This document shows positions 6,376 to 9,639 of a DNA stretch of 9,639 bases, piece by piece (within the stretch, counting starts at the first letter, position 1; every line of letters begins with the position of its first letter). The position numbers and the translations under genes are program-made. The notes below the pieces were generated by a model that searched no databases, was not told the origin of the DNA, and saw only the letters and a list, made by a program, of their open reading frames with translations. The DNA lies in assembly GCA_003972845.1 (NCBI GenBank), contig QOAV01000133.1, forward strand, positions 1 to 9,639, written 5' to 3'. This DNA is from Gammaproteobacteria bacterium. Lineage in GTDB: Bacteria; Pseudomonadota; Gammaproteobacteria; QOAV01.

Positions 6376-6895
6376 CCGGCTCCAGCGAGGCGTCGATATA
6401 CAGATCGTCACAAAGATCGAGGAACTCCCGGCGTATGCGGCTGCTGCTGGCGTCCACGGGAAGGTTAACAATCATTTTCAGCGAGAACATGGGTGTGCCG
6501 CTATGCGGAGCGGGGTAGGTGCTGGAATCCAGTGATTCGATGTTAACCCCGCGACTGGCGAAAAACTGCGTAACGCGGTGCACGATGCCGGTTTCATCCA
6601 TGGACAGGACTTCCACTTCATAGGGAAAAGTGTCATCCGATGATTCACGCTCCCGGGTGGCCTTGACCATGGCGGTCAAACCCGACTCCGCCAGCTTGCC
6701 GGCCAGATCCCGCTCCATTGCCGCCATGGCGTTTTCATTGCCGGACACCAGCAGAATGATCGCGAATTCTCCGCCCAGCAGGCTCATGCGACTGTCGTCG
6801 ATGCTGCCGCCCAGTTCAAGCACCACCTGCGACAACTCATTCACCAGCCCGGGGCGGTCGTCGCCCATGGCGGTAATGACGAGTTTTTTGTTCAT
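6365..6895 (-). CDS. GcvR-like regulator with two ACT domains
   Basis: A 176-residue protein made of two ACT domains (about 4-80 and 92-170) and nothing else, the layout of GcvR. In E. coli GcvR binds GcvA and represses the glycine cleavage operon when glycine is low. The first ACT domain begins KLVITAMGDDRPGLVNELS (4-22) and continues IDDSRMSLLGGEFAIILLVSG (32-52), a close match to the GcvR pattern. The second has DETGIVHRVTQFFASRGVNIE (100-120). The ATG at 6895 is preceded by GAGG seven bases upstream, which settles the start against longer in-frame options. No gcv genes or gcvA are visible here, so the partner and target are unknown; the general function could be amino-acid sensing. It converges on ppk2 with an 11-base overlap. 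Confidence 0.88.
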   Translation of the reverse strand: MNKKLVITAMGDDRPGLVNELSQVVLELGGSIDDSRMSLLGGEFAIILLVSGNENAMAAMERDLAGKLAESGLTAMVKATRERESSDDTFPYEVEVLSMDETGIVHRVTQFFASRGVNIESLDSSTYPAPHSGTPMFSLKMIVNLPVDASSSRIRREFLDLCDDLYIDASLEPVRQ

Positions 6896-7122
6896 TTTAC
6901 ACCCTCGATGATTACCGGAAAATCCCGCCCCACGAGCGGAAATATCGCCTGTTTCCATTATCCGCCGTGATTGCGCTGAAAGATAGGGGGCCAGATCGCA
7001 GGAAAGCATATCAGGATGCAGCTGATCCGGTGAACGCGGCCAGTTTTCGTTTTATCCAAAAAGGGGAGTACCCTGCCCGCGTAATAATAAAGATCACCCA
7101 TCATCCGTTAGTTAATCGAAAG

Positions 7123-7143
7123 CGGCCGCTTAATAGCGGGCCG
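7123..7143 (+). promoter_or_regulatory. Hairpin just upstream of the small membrane protein's ribosome-binding site
   Basis: CGGCCGCT (7123-7130) pairs with AGCGGGCCG (7135-7143) around a TAAT loop, giving 8 bp with one bulged G (7138). It ends three bases before AGGAGA (7147-7152), the Shine-Dalgarno of the gene starting at 7160, so it could affect initiation or mark the 5' end of the mRNA. The rest of the 264-base gap between the GcvR-like gene and this small gene (6896-7159) shows no convincing promoter or gene to me. Confidence 0.35.
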
Positions 7144-7159
7144 TTCAGGAGAAAGTAAC

Positions 7160-7423
7160 ATGTCCAAACAAACCGGGTTTCAGTGCGCCTGTGCTGTACT
7201 CTGGCCATCATTTCTGGTGGCGACGATTGCCACCATGCTGTTTTTTTCGGTATTCGATCCTGATCACATCATGGTGCATACCTGGTTCCCGAATATGAGT
7301 CAGATCGGCGCTTATACTATCGGTTTTCTCGGGTTTTGGGCCTTGGGCGCCGTTTCCAGCCTGCTTACCTGTTTCCTGCGCCGTTCCCCCTGTTCGGTGA
7401 AAGTAAGGCGGGAAGACCGTTAG
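7160..7423 (+). CDS. Small two-helix inner-membrane protein of unknown function
   Basis: An 87-residue protein that I cannot assign to a named family. Two hydrophobic helices are clear: about 11-31 (CAVLWPSFLVATIATMLFFS) and about 49-73 (within IGAYTIGFLGFWALGAVSSL). They are separated by a short loop with Asp34, Asp36, His37 and His41. The C-terminus is strongly basic (LRRSPCSVKVRREDR), so by the positive-inside rule both ends probably face the cytoplasm. Four cysteines (9, 11, 71, 78) lie near the membrane borders on the same predicted side. The ATG is supported by AGGAGA seven bases upstream, a better ribosome-binding site than most genes here. It stands alone on its strand between two minus-strand genes and ends 29 bases from the convergent potassium channel gene. 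Confidence 0.78.
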   Translation: MSKQTGFQCACAVLWPSFLVATIATMLFFSVFDPDHIMVHTWFPNMSQIGAYTIGFLGFWALGAVSSLLTCFLRRSPCSVKVRREDR

Positions 7424-7452
7424 AGAGCCTCTGAAATCAGGTCTGGCAAAAA

Positions 7453-8493
7453 TCAGGCGCGGATCACCGTGGATTTCTTGCGCTTTTTGGTTTCAACGGC
7501 GACAAATTCCTCACCGCAGGCGGGGCAGGTCACGGTTTTCGGTTTGAGCAGAGTCTGCTGATCCTTCAGCTCGCGCAGGATAATTTGCGTTTCGACCTTG
7601 CTGACGCCCAGGGCGCGGCGCTTTTTCTCGATGCGCTTTCTCGCCTTTCTCGTCAATGAGCCGTACTTGACCATGGTATCCATGGCCAGAGTGCGCAGCG
7701 TCTCCTTGCGCCGCTCCAGTTCCGAAGTAAAACCGGCTGCGATGATACCGGCAGGCAACGCCGCCATGCCGATACCGGCAACGGTGATGAGCATGCCGAA
7801 CGCCTTGCCGCCCGGCGTCACCGGCACCACATCGCCGTAACCCACCGTGGTCAGCGTGACGGTGGCCCACCACAGCGCCCGCGGTATGCTGCCGAACGCT
7901 TCCGGCTGGTCATCGCCCTCGACGATGTATATGCCCGTAGCCGCCAGCACGATGATGATGCCCAGAATGAAAAATGCGGAAAAGATGGTTTCCGCTTCGT
8001 TGCGCAACACCGATATCAGCATGTCCATGGACACGGAATAACGCGTGAGCTTGAAACCACGAATCAGCCGCAGGGTGCGCAGAATCAGTAGATGATCCTG
8101 AGTCAGCATGTGCGAGGCAAAGATGCCGATATAGAACGGAAAGATGGCCAGCAGGTCGATGATGGCCATCGGTGTCACCAGATAACGCAGCCGGCCGCTG
8201 ACCGGATGAGCGTATTTGCCCGAGGGCTCCTCTACCGAAACCCAGGCGCGCAAGACGTACTCGATGGTAAAAACCGTGACGGAAATCAGCTCCAGGGCAA
8301 CCAGGGCAAAATGATGATGCTGCTCGAATTCACGTTCCGATTCCACCACGACCGCGATAACGTTGAGCAGAATCAGCGTCATCAGGACAATATGGAACGC
8401 CTTGACGTACCAGTGGCCCTTTTGTTGTTCCAGCGCCAGATATAGCCGCTTGCGCAGGGAAAAATCCTGCTGCCGTACTGATTCTTTTGCCAT
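7453..8493 (-). CDS. Voltage-gated-type potassium channel with C-terminal CxxC motif
   Basis: An inner-membrane six-helix K+ channel subunit, expected to work as a tetramer. From the ATG at 8493 (346 residues): S1 about 31-51, S2 62-84, S3 107-126, S4 132-151 with charges every third residue (Arg139, Arg142, Arg145, Lys148, Arg151), S5 166-191, pore helix and selectivity filter TTVGYGD (215-221), S6 231-255. A basic cytoplasmic tail follows (258-346), with a helical stretch about 297-317 and CPACGEEF (323-330), then a Lys/Arg-rich end. The complete S4 ladder indicates voltage sensing, unlike two-helix channels. A TTG at 8532 in frame would add 13 residues; I prefer the ATG, though neither has a good ribosome-binding site. 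Divergent from thiC, convergent with the small membrane protein. No RCK domain is present. Confidence 0.93.
   Translation of the reverse strand: MAKESVRQQDFSLRKRLYLALEQQKGHWYVKAFHIVLMTLILLNVIAVVVESEREFEQHHHFALVALELISVTVFTIEYVLRAWVSVEEPSGKYAHPVSGRLRYLVTPMAIIDLLAIFPFYIGIFASHMLTQDHLLILRTLRLIRGFKLTRYSVSMDMLISVLRNEAETIFSAFFILGIIIVLAATGIYIVEGDDQPEAFGSIPRALWWATVTLTTVGYGDVVPVTPGGKAFGMLITVAGIGMAALPAGIIAAGFTSELERRKETLRTLAMDTMVKYGSLTRKARKRIEKKRRALGVSKVETQIILRELKDQQTLLKPKTVTCPACGEEFVAVETKKRKKSTVIRA

Positions 8494-9639
<1,146 letters not shown>

Noticed and set aside
6896..7009. Longer N-terminus for the GcvR-like gene
   Set aside because: The added residues resemble no ACT protein, while the ATG at 6895 has a well-placed GAGG and matches the start of the ACT fold.
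6967..7158. A possible 63-residue plus-strand gene before the small membrane protein
   Set aside because: It has a GTG start without a ribosome-binding site, no recognisable features, and runs through the hairpin and Shine-Dalgarno of the next gene.

Overview
The window is ordinary chromosomal DNA of a Gram-negative proteobacterium. The best guess is a gammaproteobacterium or betaproteobacterium: there is a two-ACT-domain GcvR-like regulator, a pyruvate-dehydrogenase-type E3 with a fused lipoyl domain, a small lipobox lipoprotein, and YbfF, PurU and PdxH proteins of the usual proteobacterial form. Genes are tightly packed, G/C-rich at third codon positions, and often overlap or sit a few bases apart. 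I see no phage gene, transposase, CRISPR array, tRNA or rRNA.

Bases 1-5083 are a run of six minus-strand genes. In transcription order they are lpdA (dihydrolipoyl dehydrogenase with an N-terminal lipoyl domain), pdxH (PLP synthesis), an unknown methionine-rich single-pass membrane protein with a heptad-repeat tail, a Nudix hydrolase, a YbfF-type alpha/beta-hydrolase, and purU (formyl-THF deformylase, cut by the window start). Between lpdA and pdxH lies an inverted pair of GTAG-headed GGGCGG palindromes that looks like a REP doublet. The pdxH stop codon is the loop of a perfect 10-bp hairpin. The last three genes form a coupled block in which each starts with GTG and the junctions overlap.

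Bases 5084-6375 run on the plus strand. A leader with an imperfect hairpin precedes a 66-residue lipoprotein, followed 17 bases later by a class I-type polyphosphate kinase 2. The kinase gene runs into a convergent GcvR-like ACT-domain gene (6365-6895, minus) with an 11-base coding overlap. A small two-helix membrane protein follows on the plus strand (7160-7423), then a convergent six-helix voltage-gated-type potassium channel (7453-8493, minus). Divergent from the channel is thiC (from 8631, plus), cut by the window end.

Most recognisable genes concern cofactor and one-carbon metabolism: lipoamide/E3, PLP, formyl-THF, glycine-cleavage-type regulation and thiamine. The rest concern polyphosphate/nucleotide energy and K+ conductance. 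I found no convincing new multi-gene system. The points most worth a second look are the REP-like doublet, the unknown methionine-rich membrane protein, the lipoprotein-PPK2 pair and the lack of a recognisable TPP riboswitch before thiC.
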